From: Raphanus sativus
Taxonomy: Eukaryota > Streptophyta > Magnoliopsida > Brassicales > Brassicaceae
DNA length: 64,000 bases
Assembly (NCBI RefSeq): GCF_000801105.2
Contig: NC_079515.1
Span: forward strand, 12,834,001 to 12,898,000
Direction: 5' to 3'
The notes beneath the pieces are model-generated. The model saw only the letters and a list, made by a program, of their open reading frames with translations, ran no database searches and was not told the origin of the DNA. Every line of letters starts with the position of its first letter. Position 1 is the first letter of the stretch. Below are positions 34,201 through 44,049 of the stretch, piece by piece. Both the position numbers and the translations under genes were made by a program.

Positions 34201-34886
34201 TTGTATATATGTTGATGTTCCAGGTTCAGTATGATGATCAATTTTATCCTCAGTGGTTTCACGAATTGATACAAGGTCCGGTCGGTAAGGTCACCACAGC
34301 ACCAATGTATTTCACACGAGGATACACTTTTCACACTTACGAATATGGAAGTCGGCGAGCAACAATGAATTATGGAGTTTGTGTAAAAGGTGAAACAGAT
34401 TTCTATGGAATCATACAAGAGATCATCGAAGTGGAGTTTCCCGGCATAATAAAGCTTAAATGCGTTCTTTTCAAATGTGACTGGTTTGACCCCACAGTCA
34501 ACAGAGGTGTTCGGTATAGCAAGTTTGGTGTTGTTGATGTAAATGCTACACGGAGGTACAACAAATTTGAACCTTACATATTGGCTTCTCAAGCAGACCA
34601 AGTTTGTTTTGTTCCATACCTGAGGATCAGACAATCTGGAATATCTTGGTTAGCCGCTATGAAAGTTACACCTCGGGGCCGAGTATTGAGTACTGATGAA
34701 CAACCGCCTTTACAAGAAGATGTCGTGAATGAAGTAGAAGTACCCGAACAAGCGGAAGATGTTATCTTACTCATTGATCCGCATAATCCGGGATATGAAG
34801 AACTTCCAGAAGATACAATGGACGAAGCCAACGAAGATGAATTTGAAGAAAATGATGAAGTGGATGATGTTTCTGATGACGAGTGA
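31223..34886 (+). pseudogene. TNP2-like CACTA transposase gene with three lesions
   Basis: Likely exons are 31223-33341, 33411-33956, 34031-34130 and 34224-34886. Domain order is transposase-associated domain (CPCRKC), TNP2/Transposase_21 core (32210-33100, including LCTDGFSPFVMSGRQYSL and HNLDVMHIEKNFFDN), DUF4218 (HLPYEALLRGPVHNGWMYPY), DUF4216 (YGVCVKGETDFYG, FKCDWFDP) and an acidic tail ending DDVSDDE. In-frame stops are TGA at 32141-32143, where element 1 has Trp, and TAA at 33137-33139 within LSA-AKAALFKW. A TA-dinucleotide expansion at about 33908-33921 shifts the frame before LLNCEEIELFE. Otherwise the frame is open throughout, so decay is recent or mild. In relatives this protein is the catalytic transposase. 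Confidence 0.9.
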
Positions 34887-35063
34887 TAACGTCTCATCAT
34901 GTTCGGACATTTGTGTTTACTATAATTAAACTTTTGGTATTGCATTTCAAAATAATATATAACTTATCATAATGTTTGTGTTCAATTATAGAAATTTTGT
35001 TTCAAAAATTAAACATTGTATTTTGGGTATGAAAGTGTATAAAACTTATGATATTTGGGATAT

Positions 35064-35225
35064 GAGGTTTGGGGTTTGGGGTTTCGAGTTTAGTCGTAAA
35101 TTAACAACCACTTTACGACCAAACTTCGATTAGTCGTAAATGGGTCGTACATGTACGACCACTGTACGACCATTCGTCTCTATTTGGTCGTACATGTACG
35201 ACCCATTTACGACCAGCGCTAAAAT
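35064..35225. repeat. CACTA 2 internal repeats: GGTTTGG run and GTCGTA array
   Basis: A degenerate GGTTTGGGGTTTGGGG run is followed by TAGTCGTAAA / GGTCGTACATGTACGACC motifs, including perfect palindromic pairs. It is located just upstream of the leader and start of the second gene, with ATATATACCC near 35230 as a possible TATA box. Confidence 0.75.
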
Positions 35226-35500
35226 CCTATATATACCCATCGCCTCGCCATTTGGTTGCACACTCACATCTCACTTCCCTCTCCCTTACAACCAATCGAC
35301 TTCTCTCCAGGTAATTTTTTTTTTAGTTCTAGGTGGTTAGTTAGGTGATTAGATTAGGTTTGGAATTAGTTTAGGTTTGGAATTAGTTTAGGATGTAATT
35401 AGTTTATGATGAAATTAGATTATTTGTTTTAGATTATTTTTAATTAATTATTTGAATTATTTATAACCATCTATTTTTTTTTCAGATTGACGATATTGTT

Positions 35501-37363
35501 ATGGCTGGCGGTAGAAAGAGACTTAGAAACCGTGGCGGAGGGACCTCATACGAGACTACTTTTCTCAGTCAGACGTCGGATCCATCAGCTTCTACTTCCC
35601 GCTCTTCAGACTATGTCCCCGAGAGCCAAACTCCCAGCGTGCCTTATGTGCGTCTGCAGGCGTACGATCCTGCTGCAGTCGTACCTCCATACTATCCGCA
35701 ATATGATGCCTCGTACTTTCCGTATGAGGAGCCTGAGCGTGATCAGCAGCAGTCTCAGGATCAGCAGCCGCAGCAGCCTCCACAACAGTCTCAACAGCAG
35801 CCTCCACAGCCTGCTCCACAGCCTGCTCCACACCCAGCCCCACAGGCTGGTGCATACCAGATTCCAGAGCAGGTTCCTATAGCTCCCGGTCTTCATCCAG
35901 ATTTGTTGGTGCCACCGAATGCACCATATGCAAGATATTCCGTGGAAGACATTCTCCAAATGCCGGGACGAGAAAGTTTACCAATCCTCGATCCAGATCT
36001 ACGACCCGGCACGACTTGGTAATTAATTTTAAATTAATTAAATAAAATTTTAAATTTATATATAACAATTAATTATATATATTATTTCAAATTTTGTAGG
36101 TTTAGAGCGACCAATAAGGTGGGAAAGAGCGTTGGGAATCTCATCTGATCAAACTTCCGGCACGCGCATCCGAACTGGACTCTTACACCGGACCATGTTC
36201 GCATTACTTGGTTCAAGGTCTTCGCGGTTAGTTTTAAATTTAATTATTTTTATTTTAGATTTAAATAACAATAATTTGGTTAATTAATATATTTTCATGA
36301 TTTTTTTTGTAGCAAAAATGGAATTGGCCTCTTGGGATCAATGAGACGGTCAAGGCAGAGTTCTACAAAAAGGCGGGGGCTCGCCTCAAGAACATTGTTG
36401 GCGACTGGAAGGAAAAGTGGACTCATTACGGGGATGACTCCAAACAAAGCTACCTCAGCGAGGACGTTTGGACTAACTTGAAGGCTTATTGGAATTTGCC
36501 TGAGTCAGTCCAAAGGTCTCTCACTTGCTCTGCGGCTCGGATGACCCGAGATGCTGAGGGTAATCTGCCAATACCTCATACTTCCGGACATATTCCACAC
36601 GCCCAAAGGGCCCTGGAAATTGTAAGTTTTTGATATTTCTTATTTTTTATGACATATATGTTAATTAAGTATTTATTAGATGATAGTTTAATTCATTTTT
36701 TTTAATATAGGCTGCCGCAGAAGGAGCACCACCGACTCTGGCCCGACTTTACAAGTTGACCCACCAGCATGCCGATGGAACTTTCTCTCATCCTCGAGCA
36801 GAGCAGCTCTGCAACGATGTAGATGCTCGGATTCAAGAGGTCCAGACTCAGCTGACGCAAGAAAATCCGGATGGTGCACCGGTCGAGCTTTCTCCCATCG
36901 AACAAGACAAAATTTTTGAGCAGGTAAAATATTCGATATTCGATATTTTTAAATTATGTTTACATATTTTTTACATATGTACTAATTAATATCTATTTAT
37001 AAATTGAAGGTCGCTTCGAAGAAAAGGGGACGTATACCAGGAATCGGGAGTGTGAACGATGTTCCGAGGGCGAGAGTTGAACACGCTGCTAAACGGGAAG
37101 CAGATTCCTCGTTCCGGAGGGACTTGGAAACTGCGAACCGAACCATAGCCGACCACAACGACAAATTTAAGGTTATGGCAAACATCTTCGATATGCTGTT
37201 AGGTTCAACCCCACACGTCGACCCGTCGGTTGCGTCAGCGTGGCAGAGCATGCGTTCAAGCTTTGCCGGTCCCGACCCTACTCCGGAACAGCAGGCAAAT
37301 TTGGAACGGGAAGCGGATGAGAGGACTGCTGATCTCTTCGATGATATAAACCTTAATGTTTAG
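35501..37363 (+). pseudogene. Second CACTA gene (plant Transposase_24, Ptta/En/Spm type)
   Basis: Five exons fit GT/AG rules: 35501-36018, 36100-36226, 36313-36621, 36711-36923 and 37010-37363. The N-terminus is basic (MAGGRKRLRNRGG), followed by a Gln/Pro-rich low-complexity region (about residues 85-115). The family core is WFRATNKVGKSVGN, HPNWTLTPDHVRITWFKVF, QKWNWPLGI, YWNLPESVQRSLTCSAARM and ARLYKLTHQHADGTF, ending with a charged, probably coiled-coil tail. Exon 2 contains an in-frame TGA at 36146-36148 where the family usually has Ser, the only lesion I see. Related TNPA/Transposase_24 proteins bind subterminal repeats, here probably the GTCGTA motifs (inference). Confidence 0.85.
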
Positions 37364-37524
37364 TTTTTTTCGGTTTTAATTATTTTGTATTTTGAATATT
37401 TTAATTTTATGAATGTTATATATTATGTTTTATGGAATTTATCAAATTCATATTTTTTTAATTTTATGAATTTTAATTATTTAATATTTTTATTTTATTT
37501 AAAGAATTTCGTAATTAATATTGG

Positions 37525-37935
37525 GCGTTGTAAATTGGTCTTAAAGTAACGACTAAGGTACATCTATTCGAGATGCAAGGTAGTCGTTAAATTACGACCA
37601 ATGTACATCATCGTCGATGTACTTTAGTCGTAAATTTATGACTCATTTACATCTAATATACGACTACCATTTCCGACTCATTTACGACTAATAGTTTACA
37701 TCTGTTTTACGACCAAAACTGGTAGTCGTAAATATACGACTGCTTTACGACCAATCATCCGAATCGTACATTTACGACTCATTTACGACCAATTTTGTTA
37801 GTCGTACATTTACGACCAATGTACGACCAATTGGTGATTACGACCAGTGATTAACGACCAATCGCAATTGGTCGTAACTTGGTCGTAAATCACCATTAAC
37901 GACTAATTTACTACCAATTCTGTAGTCGTTCAAGT
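37525..37935. repeat. CACTA 2 right subterminal GTCGTA repeats
   Basis: Long array of TAGTCGTAAAT / TTTACGACCAAT motifs in alternating orientation up to the right terminal repeat. Confidence 0.85.
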
Positions 37936-38784
37936 CATGTTTTCTTGTAGTGAAATCATAGTCTTGTAATCATTGTCTCCTGACATGTGGACATTCAAAG
38001 CTATCCCAAAATAAGCACATCTCACCAGACGAAAACACAACAACGATCTTCCTTGGTAGGCAAGCCCCGCCTACAATAGGCTTGCCATTTTCGTTTTTAA
38101 AAAAAAAACTATTTTGATCGACCAAAATTTTGAAAAAATAATTATGAAATGAACCGAATTACATTTTGGTTCTGTTTGGTTATCAGTTAGTTTTGGTTTG
38201 CAATTTCAAAACCAAAATTAACCAAATTTTTTTTAAAAAAAAATGAAAATCCGGATAAAATTGAGTATTCCCGGTTAAATTTAGTTATTTCGTTATACTT
38301 AATTGATTATGGTTAACATTGGTACGGTTTAGTTTTGGCATAGTTTAAAAAAAAACCGTTAACCATTCGGTTCATTAAACCGAACTGAACCGGTAATCGA
38401 ATTATTTTTAAAGACCTCACGAACTAAACCAAACTCAAAACCGAAATTGAATCGAAAATAAAAAAATTGGTTTCGCTCGGTTCGGCCTGTTTTGTTTGGA
38501 TGGAATCCGCATGGCTACTTATGGAGTAAGTATATTATTATTTTAAACTGGGTTTTATTAATTAGTAGACTTTTTGTCACAATTATACGTTTATTGTCAT
38601 TTGACCTAAAATTCCATAACGGTATATGGGCCGTTGTGGGCCGTCTTAAATTATATTATGGATCCTTTGATACTGTTACCCAGATGGCAAAACAAAAAAA
38701 GAAACCTAAACTCCACATATAAACCTTGGCCGCTAAGCAAAAACATTGAACCTCTCAAATTTCTGATCTCATCTCATCTCAACT

Positions 38785-40472
38785 ATGGATGAGATTACTA
38801 TGAACGAAGCTGATCTACAAGAAGAAGAAATCTCCCATAACTTTCTCTGCTGCGTCTGCCTGTAAGCCTTTCCTATTTTCCCCTTTTCTTTACAGTTTTC
38901 CTCCGTAGACTTCGTAGTCTGGTTCTTTGATGGACTTCGTGTTGCTTCTTTTCACAGGGAACTTCTTTACAAGCCTATTGTGCTATGTAATCGACTTGAG
39001 CCACAAGCAATCTCATCAGTTTTGTTTTTGTTTCTGTTTGATATTTTAGTTTCTTTGATGCTTCTTTTGGATTTTAACTGCAGCATGTGGTCATATATCG
39101 TGTTTCTGGTGCGTACATCAGTCAATGAGTGACCTGAGTGAGTCTCATTGTCCGATATGTAGAGACCCTTATGTTCACTTTCCTGCTGTTTGCCAAAAGC
39201 TTCATTTTCTGCTAAAGAATATATACCCACTTGCTCATAACAAGAGAGAAAACCAAGTTCTTAGTGAGTTTTTTTTTCTTTTTGCTTACAGTACTTTCTG
39301 TATGTTTTAGGTGTAACTTTTGTTGATTGTAGTTTTTAATATCATGTTTCAGAGTGGGAACAAGAACTAGATAGTTTTTCTCCTCAGATGGACGAACCAA
39401 ATACTAAGGATGATTCTCTAGATATCACTGGTGAGTTTAAGCGCACATGAGATCTTTTTTTTTTTGCAAACTTGGGCTTTCCTACTAATCTGTTTTATGT
39501 ATTTAGATGAACAGAAGGTGGAAGAGGATTCTAATCCAACAAGGTTATTATCCAGCAATGAAAAAGAACCCCTTGAAGATGCAAAAACTGTTAACGTTCA
39601 TGGGAGTGACTTACCTAAGAGTATCATTTCAAAAGATGATTTTCTCTGTTCAGCATGTAAGGACCTGCTAGTGCGACCGATGGTTCTCAATTGCGGACAT
39701 GGTATCTTTTACCTTTTGCTTTCTTTCTGAGTTCTCTCTTTTTTTTTTTCCTTATAATATATCATGTGTCATCCTTTTTGCAGTGTATTGCGAAGGTTGT
39801 GTAGTAGATATGATGGATCAAGAAAGTGCAAAGATCAAATGTAAAGAGTGCCATGTTTGTGACCCCAGAAGATTTCCCAAAGTTTGTTTGGCTCTTCAGC
39901 AGTTTCTGGAGGAAAACTTTCCTGAAGAATACACTTCAAGGGAAAGTGGAATTCAGAAAACGCTTGGAAGTGAGTTCCTGTTGTTACACTGATACACGAG
40001 GAATCTATAAACCATATCTAGACAGAGACTGATAGTTTTTTAATCATTTTATTCTGACATGTAGACTTTCAAAGTTATCGTAAAGAAGGCACATCCTCAT
40101 CAGACGAAAACAACAACAATGATCTTCCTTGGTGGGCAAGCCCTGCATCTAATGTTCACGTTGGAACTGGTTGTGATTCTTGCGGAGTAAGTACATTATT
40201 ATTCTAAACCGGTTATTAATTAACCAAAACGTGTGAATGATACGTAGATGTGATATTTGCAGGTTTTTCCAATCATAGGGGATCGATATAGCTGCAAAGA
40301 CTGCAAGGAGGAAGTTGGTTATGACCTATGCAAAGACTGTTACATGACTCCTTCAAAGGTTTCAGGAAGATTCAACCAGCAACATACTTCAGACCACAGG
40401 CTTGAGCTCACTGAGGTTAATGAAAGCGAGAGTGAAGAAGATAGTGATGAGAACGAGGAAGGGCCAGTTTAA
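38785..40472 (+). CDS. PRT1: PRT1 copy 2, N-degron E3 ubiquitin ligase, short C-terminus
   Basis: Eight exons: 38785-38861, 38958-38986, 39084-39263, 39353-39430, 39507-39701, 39784-39969, 40065-40186 and 40263-40472. All have GT/AG borders, giving 358 residues. PROTEOLYSIS1 recognises proteins with bulky aromatic N-terminal residues and ubiquitinates them (family knowledge). Domains in order: RING1 (FLCCVCLELLYKP ... CPICRDPY, about residues 21-66), RING2 (FLCSACKDLLVRP ... CKECHVCDPRRF, about 163-213) and ZZ zinc finger (GCDSCGVFPIIGDRYSC ... DHRLEL, about 285-340). All expected metal-binding Cys/His are present. The tail ends soon after the ZZ with acidic ESESEEDSDENEEGPV. It lacks the roughly 35-residue segment (RASFRQLLLNLNSVGILL...) seen in copy 3. 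It lies 0.8 kb right of CACTA element 2 and about 1.2 kb left of copy 3. A single frame without lesions suggests function. Confidence 0.9.
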
Positions 40473-40728
40473 AGAAGGAATTGTTCGATCATCTTCGTCA
40501 TCTTAGACTAGTAAAGGCGATTCTTACAGGCTGTTTTTCTTTCTTTTTTGTTCTTTGTTTCAAGATTAGAATAGCTAGATAAATATTTGGAAGAGACGGT
40601 GTAGTTGTCCTCCCACCCTATTATGTAGCCATGGAGGTTTAAGTTAACTTGGAATTTCGACCAGCGGAAATATCTATTTCCTAAAAGGAATAATAAATTT
40701 TCAGGATCAATATTGGAAGAGAAAAAAT

Positions 40729-41471
40729 CAGGGGTGGGCACTTCGGTTATTTTATGGGTTCGGGTTCGGGTTCGGTTTGATTTGGTTAGTTCGGTTCTAA
40801 AAATTTTCAAGTTGAAGAGAACCATATTTAGTTTGGTTTGGTTCGGTTTGTGTTTCATATATATGTCATCATATAATTAATTGTATTGATTCATCATATA
40901 AATAATCATATAATTAAATAGTATTTATATATATCATCTTATAAATAATCACATATATTATATTATTAAAGTTTAATGTGAAATATAAAAACTATAATTT
41001 AAGTTGGTATATGAAATTAATCTTTTTATTATATTTTTTTTATATATGTTGAAAACATTTTTTAATAGTGATTATTGAAAAATATTTTAGTAAAAATAAA
41101 ATTTTGAAGTGATTATAATATGAATCTAATTATTATCAAAAAATTACGCAAAACAATTATAATAATATTAATTAATCCACATAAAATAATTATTGTACAG
41201 CTAAAATCTTTTTAATACTAAATAACATTCAATTCATTTATAATATTTATTTAATCAATTTAATATAAAATCTGCATTGCTGCTTAGATCATGATCTAGT
41301 TATACTAGTAAACATGATTCCAAACAATTTTGTATTTGGTTCTAGTCTAGTTCTTCAAATACCAAAGTTTTATATTTATTCAAGTATTTTACCAGCTTCA
41401 ACTAAAGTTTTATATTTCTTTAGGATTAGATTCGGTTCCATTATACGGGTCCAGATAATTTACGCGGCCCT
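40729..41471. repeat. AT-rich repetitive insert between PRT1 copies
   Basis: Begins CAGGGGTGGGCACTTCGG, continues with GGTTCGGGTTCGG runs and (TA)-rich DNA, and ends near GCGGCCCTA. It resembles the degenerate hAT-type elements at 8350-8995 and 38095-38490, but no matching target duplication was found. Confidence 0.4.
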
Positions 41472-41709
41472 AATCAAAGGTATGTAACAAATGTTATTTC
41501 TTATTTGTTAAGGTTTTTGATAAATGGAAGCAGGGGAATATAAAGATTAACGTAATTAATGTTGTTTTATCCAAAGTGTATAAGGAAATCAAAAACTAAA
41601 GTCTCTTTAGGAGCTACGGCGGTTTGATTGCTTCTCTCAAAAAGGCAAAGACATCGCACCGTCAACTTCTCAGATCTCTCTCTCTGTCTCCCTCTTCGTC
41701 TCTCTACCA

Positions 41710-43577
41710 ATGGATTATATGACGATGATAAAAGATGATGAACCACAGGAAGAAGAAGAAGAAGAAATCTCCGATAAGTTTCTCTGCTGCGTCTGTCTGT
41801 AAGTATTTCGAATTTACAATCATCGGTTCTGTAATCGATTTCATTGTCTTAAAGAACTTGGATTCCTTAAGAGTTTATGCAATGATTGTGCAAATACGCT
41901 TCTTCTGGAACTAATCGTTAGAAATTGACTTATGTGTTGCGCAGGGAACTTCTTTACAAACCAATTGTGCTATGTAAGTTTTTCTTGAATCACAAGACAA
42001 TCTCTTTCTGTTTGATGCTTATTTGGATTGCAAATTGCAGCGTGTGGTCATATATCGTGTTTCTGGTGCGTACACAAGTCCATGAGTGGCTTCCGTGTGT
42101 CTCATTGTCCCATCTGTAGAGACCCTTATCTTCACTTTCCCACTATCTGCCAAAAGCTTCATTTTCTGCTAAAGAAGTTATACCCCATTGCGCATAACAA
42201 GAGAGAAGCACAACTTCTAAGTGAGTTCACTTTCTCTATGTTATTGGGTTCAGGTGTTGCTGCTTATAGTGTGTGTTTTAAATGTCAAATGTTTCCAGAG
42301 GATGAACAAGCACGAGCTTGTTTCTCACCTCAGATTGATGAACCGAAGGCTAAGCTTGAGTTTACAAGTGTCTCTGGTGAGAGTGTATTTTACACATGAG
42401 ATCCTTTTTTTCTTGCAAACATATGTAAACTGTTTTATTCTTGTATTTAGATGAGTGCTCTAATCCAGAAGAACCCCTTGAAGATGCAAAAACTGTTAAC
42501 GTTCACGAGAATGACTTACCTAAGAATGGCGTTTCAAAAGATGATTTGCTCTGTTCAGCATGTAAGGACCTGCTCGTGCGACCTGTGGTTCTCAACTGCG
42601 GACATGGTATCATCATCTTNNNNNNNNNNNNNNNNNNNNNNNNNNNNNNNNNNNNNNNNNNNNNNNNNNNNNNNNNNNNNNNNNNNNNNNNNNNNNNNNN
42701 NNNNNNNNNNNNNNNNNNNATTTACATATATGTTACTTTTCTTTCTTTCTGAGTTTTCCCTTATAAATAATATCATATGTCATCCCTTTTGCAGTGTATT
42801 GTGAAGGTTGTGTGGTAGATATGATGGATCAAGAAAGCGAAAAGATCATATGTAAAGAGTGCCATGTTTGTGACCCAAGAAGATTTCCCAAAGTTTGTTT
42901 GGCTCTTGAGCAGCTTTTGGAGGAAAGCTTTCCTGAAGAATACAGTTCAAGGAGAAGTTTGATTCAGAAAAAGCTTACCCACAATAGCAGAGGAAGTAAG
43001 TTGCTGTTGTTGCATTGTGAGAAAATCTATGAACCATCTGTGTACACAAGAGACTGACTCATAGTTTTGTAATCATTTGACATGTATATTTTCAATACTA
43101 TGACAAAGAGGGCGGCACATCCTCCTCATCAGAAGAAAACAGCAACAACAGTCTTCCAAACACTACCTGTAATGTTCACATCGGAGTTGGTTGTGATTCA
43201 TGCGGAGTAAGTTCATTATTATCCTAAACAGAGTTGTTTTTTTTGGTAGTTCATTATTCTAATTGGTGATGTGACATTTGCAGGTCTATCCAATCATAGG
43301 GGAGCGATACAGATGCAGAGACTGCAAGGAGAAAATGGGGTATGACCTTTGCAAAGCCTGTTACGAGTCTCCTTCTAAAGTTCCGGGGAGATTCAACCAG
43401 CAACACACTCCTGACCACAGGTTTAAGCGTGCATCGTTTCGTCAGCTTCTGCTCAATCTCAATTCTGTCGGTATCCTTCTGGCACCGATGGTCCGTGAGG
43501 GTGTGAATGCACAAGGACGTGATGAAAGCCAGGAAGGGCCTCATGATTCTAATGAGTCATCATCACCAAGCACATAA
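41710..43577 (+). CDS. PRT1: PRT1 copy 3, full-length frame, intron 6 acceptor lost
   Basis: Exons: 41710-41798, 41945-41973, 42041-42220, 42299-42376, 42451-42606, 42795-42995, 43088 or 43109-43206, and 43284-43577. This gives 381 residues by homology. RING1 (FLCCVCLELLYKP, CPICRDPY), RING2 (LLCSACKDLLVRPVVLNCGH) and ZZ (GCDSCGVYPIIGERYRC) are complete. The C-terminal tail (LLLNLNSVGILLAPMVREG) is of the usual PRT1 kind. The homologous splice acceptor before exon 7 reads ...ACATGTAT instead of ...ACATGTAG, so AG is lost. The next AG (43107-43108) would splice in frame with loss of 7 residues. Intron retention would instead end the protein at 43057, without the ZZ. Exon 5 is 39 bases shorter than in copy 2. 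Intron 5 contains the assembly gap. Confidence 0.82.
42620..42719. other. Assembly gap (100 N)
   Basis: Exactly 100 N in intron 5 of PRT1 copy 3, a conventional placeholder for a gap of unknown size. The flanks are continuous intron by comparison with copy 2, so exons are probably unaffected, but an insertion could be hidden here. Confidence 0.95.
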
Positions 43578-44049
43578 TGAAATAGCAGTCTTTGAGTATG
43601 CTGGAATCTTATAGGGAGACATGGTGTGTGCCTGTTGAAAATGGTTTGCGTTTGTATATTTTTTATGGAAAAAAAAAGTTATGGTTTTTAAAACATTTTA
43701 AATCAATTGTTAATTTATGACCATAAAAATAAATGTTTATATTTGGTTGCTTACACTTACACCCCTGAAGATGTGTAACCCTTCTTGGTTTTGCACCCTT
43801 TAAAACACTTGAAATTATATTTTACCAACCAGCCTTAGTGATTTAGTATTTTGGTTTTGGTTACTGAATCCTTGTATCAAATCACTGTGAGTAGAACTGT
43901 AAACGGAAGTCATGGGAAGAAAAAAATCTAAATGTTTTTAAGATAATTGCAGCCACAGTTAGATTACAAGAAGAGTTTACTAGTCTGTAAAAGTTACAAC
44001 ACATGTCCTAAGCTACTAAGATTTCATGGAGTTGCAGGTCCAGTACTAC
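43578..44049. other. Convergent 3' flanks of PRT1 copy 3 and BSD gene
   Basis: Short intergenic stretch between two converging genes. No other gene seen. Confidence 0.5.

Larger units (their letters stand above)
30789..37952 (+). mobile_element. CACTA (En/Spm) element 2, near full-length
   Basis: Both ends carry CACTACAAGAAAAC in inverted orientation. The 7,164-bp element contains two plus-strand genes (TNP2-like transposase, then a Ptta/En/Spm Transposase_24-like gene) and GTCGTA arrays at both ends and between the genes. The 3-bp flanks are GAA on the left and AAA on the right, an imperfect target duplication. It lies in the intron between exons 6 and 7 of PRT1 copy 1. Both genes carry nonsense or frameshift lesions, so it is not autonomous as sequenced. 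Confidence 0.95.
30163..38530 (+). pseudogene. PRT1: PRT1 copy 1, relic split by CACTA element 2
   Basis: Only relics of exons 5, 6 and 7 remain. The exon 5 relic (about 30163-30281) reads RLLSNNEEDVNVHENDLPKN and CSVRHV; its RING part is deleted. The exon 6 relic starts at 30375 and is cut by a hAT element (30397-30555). It resumes with VDMMAQESQQIKCKECYVCD, then changes GTT-TGT to GTT-TAA at about 30641, giving a stop. CACTA element 2 follows at 30789. The exon 7 relic (about 37991-38083) lies beyond it, with its splice acceptor changed from AG to GG. After about 400 bp of inserted GGTTCGG-type repetitive sequence, the exon 7 donor GGAGTAAGTA appears at about 38523. RING1 exons and the ZZ exon are missing. 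Copies 2 and 3 downstream are the intact references. No function expected. Confidence 0.85.

Noticed and set aside
35592..35959. Minus-strand Leu/Arg- and Ala/Val-rich frames
   Set aside because: Shadows of the Gln/Pro-rich repeat region of the second CACTA gene.
37525..37935. CRISPR-like or satellite array of GTCGTA repeats
   Set aside because: Spacing and orientation are irregular, and the repeats lie in a CACTA subterminal region of a plant genome, where such motifs are expected.
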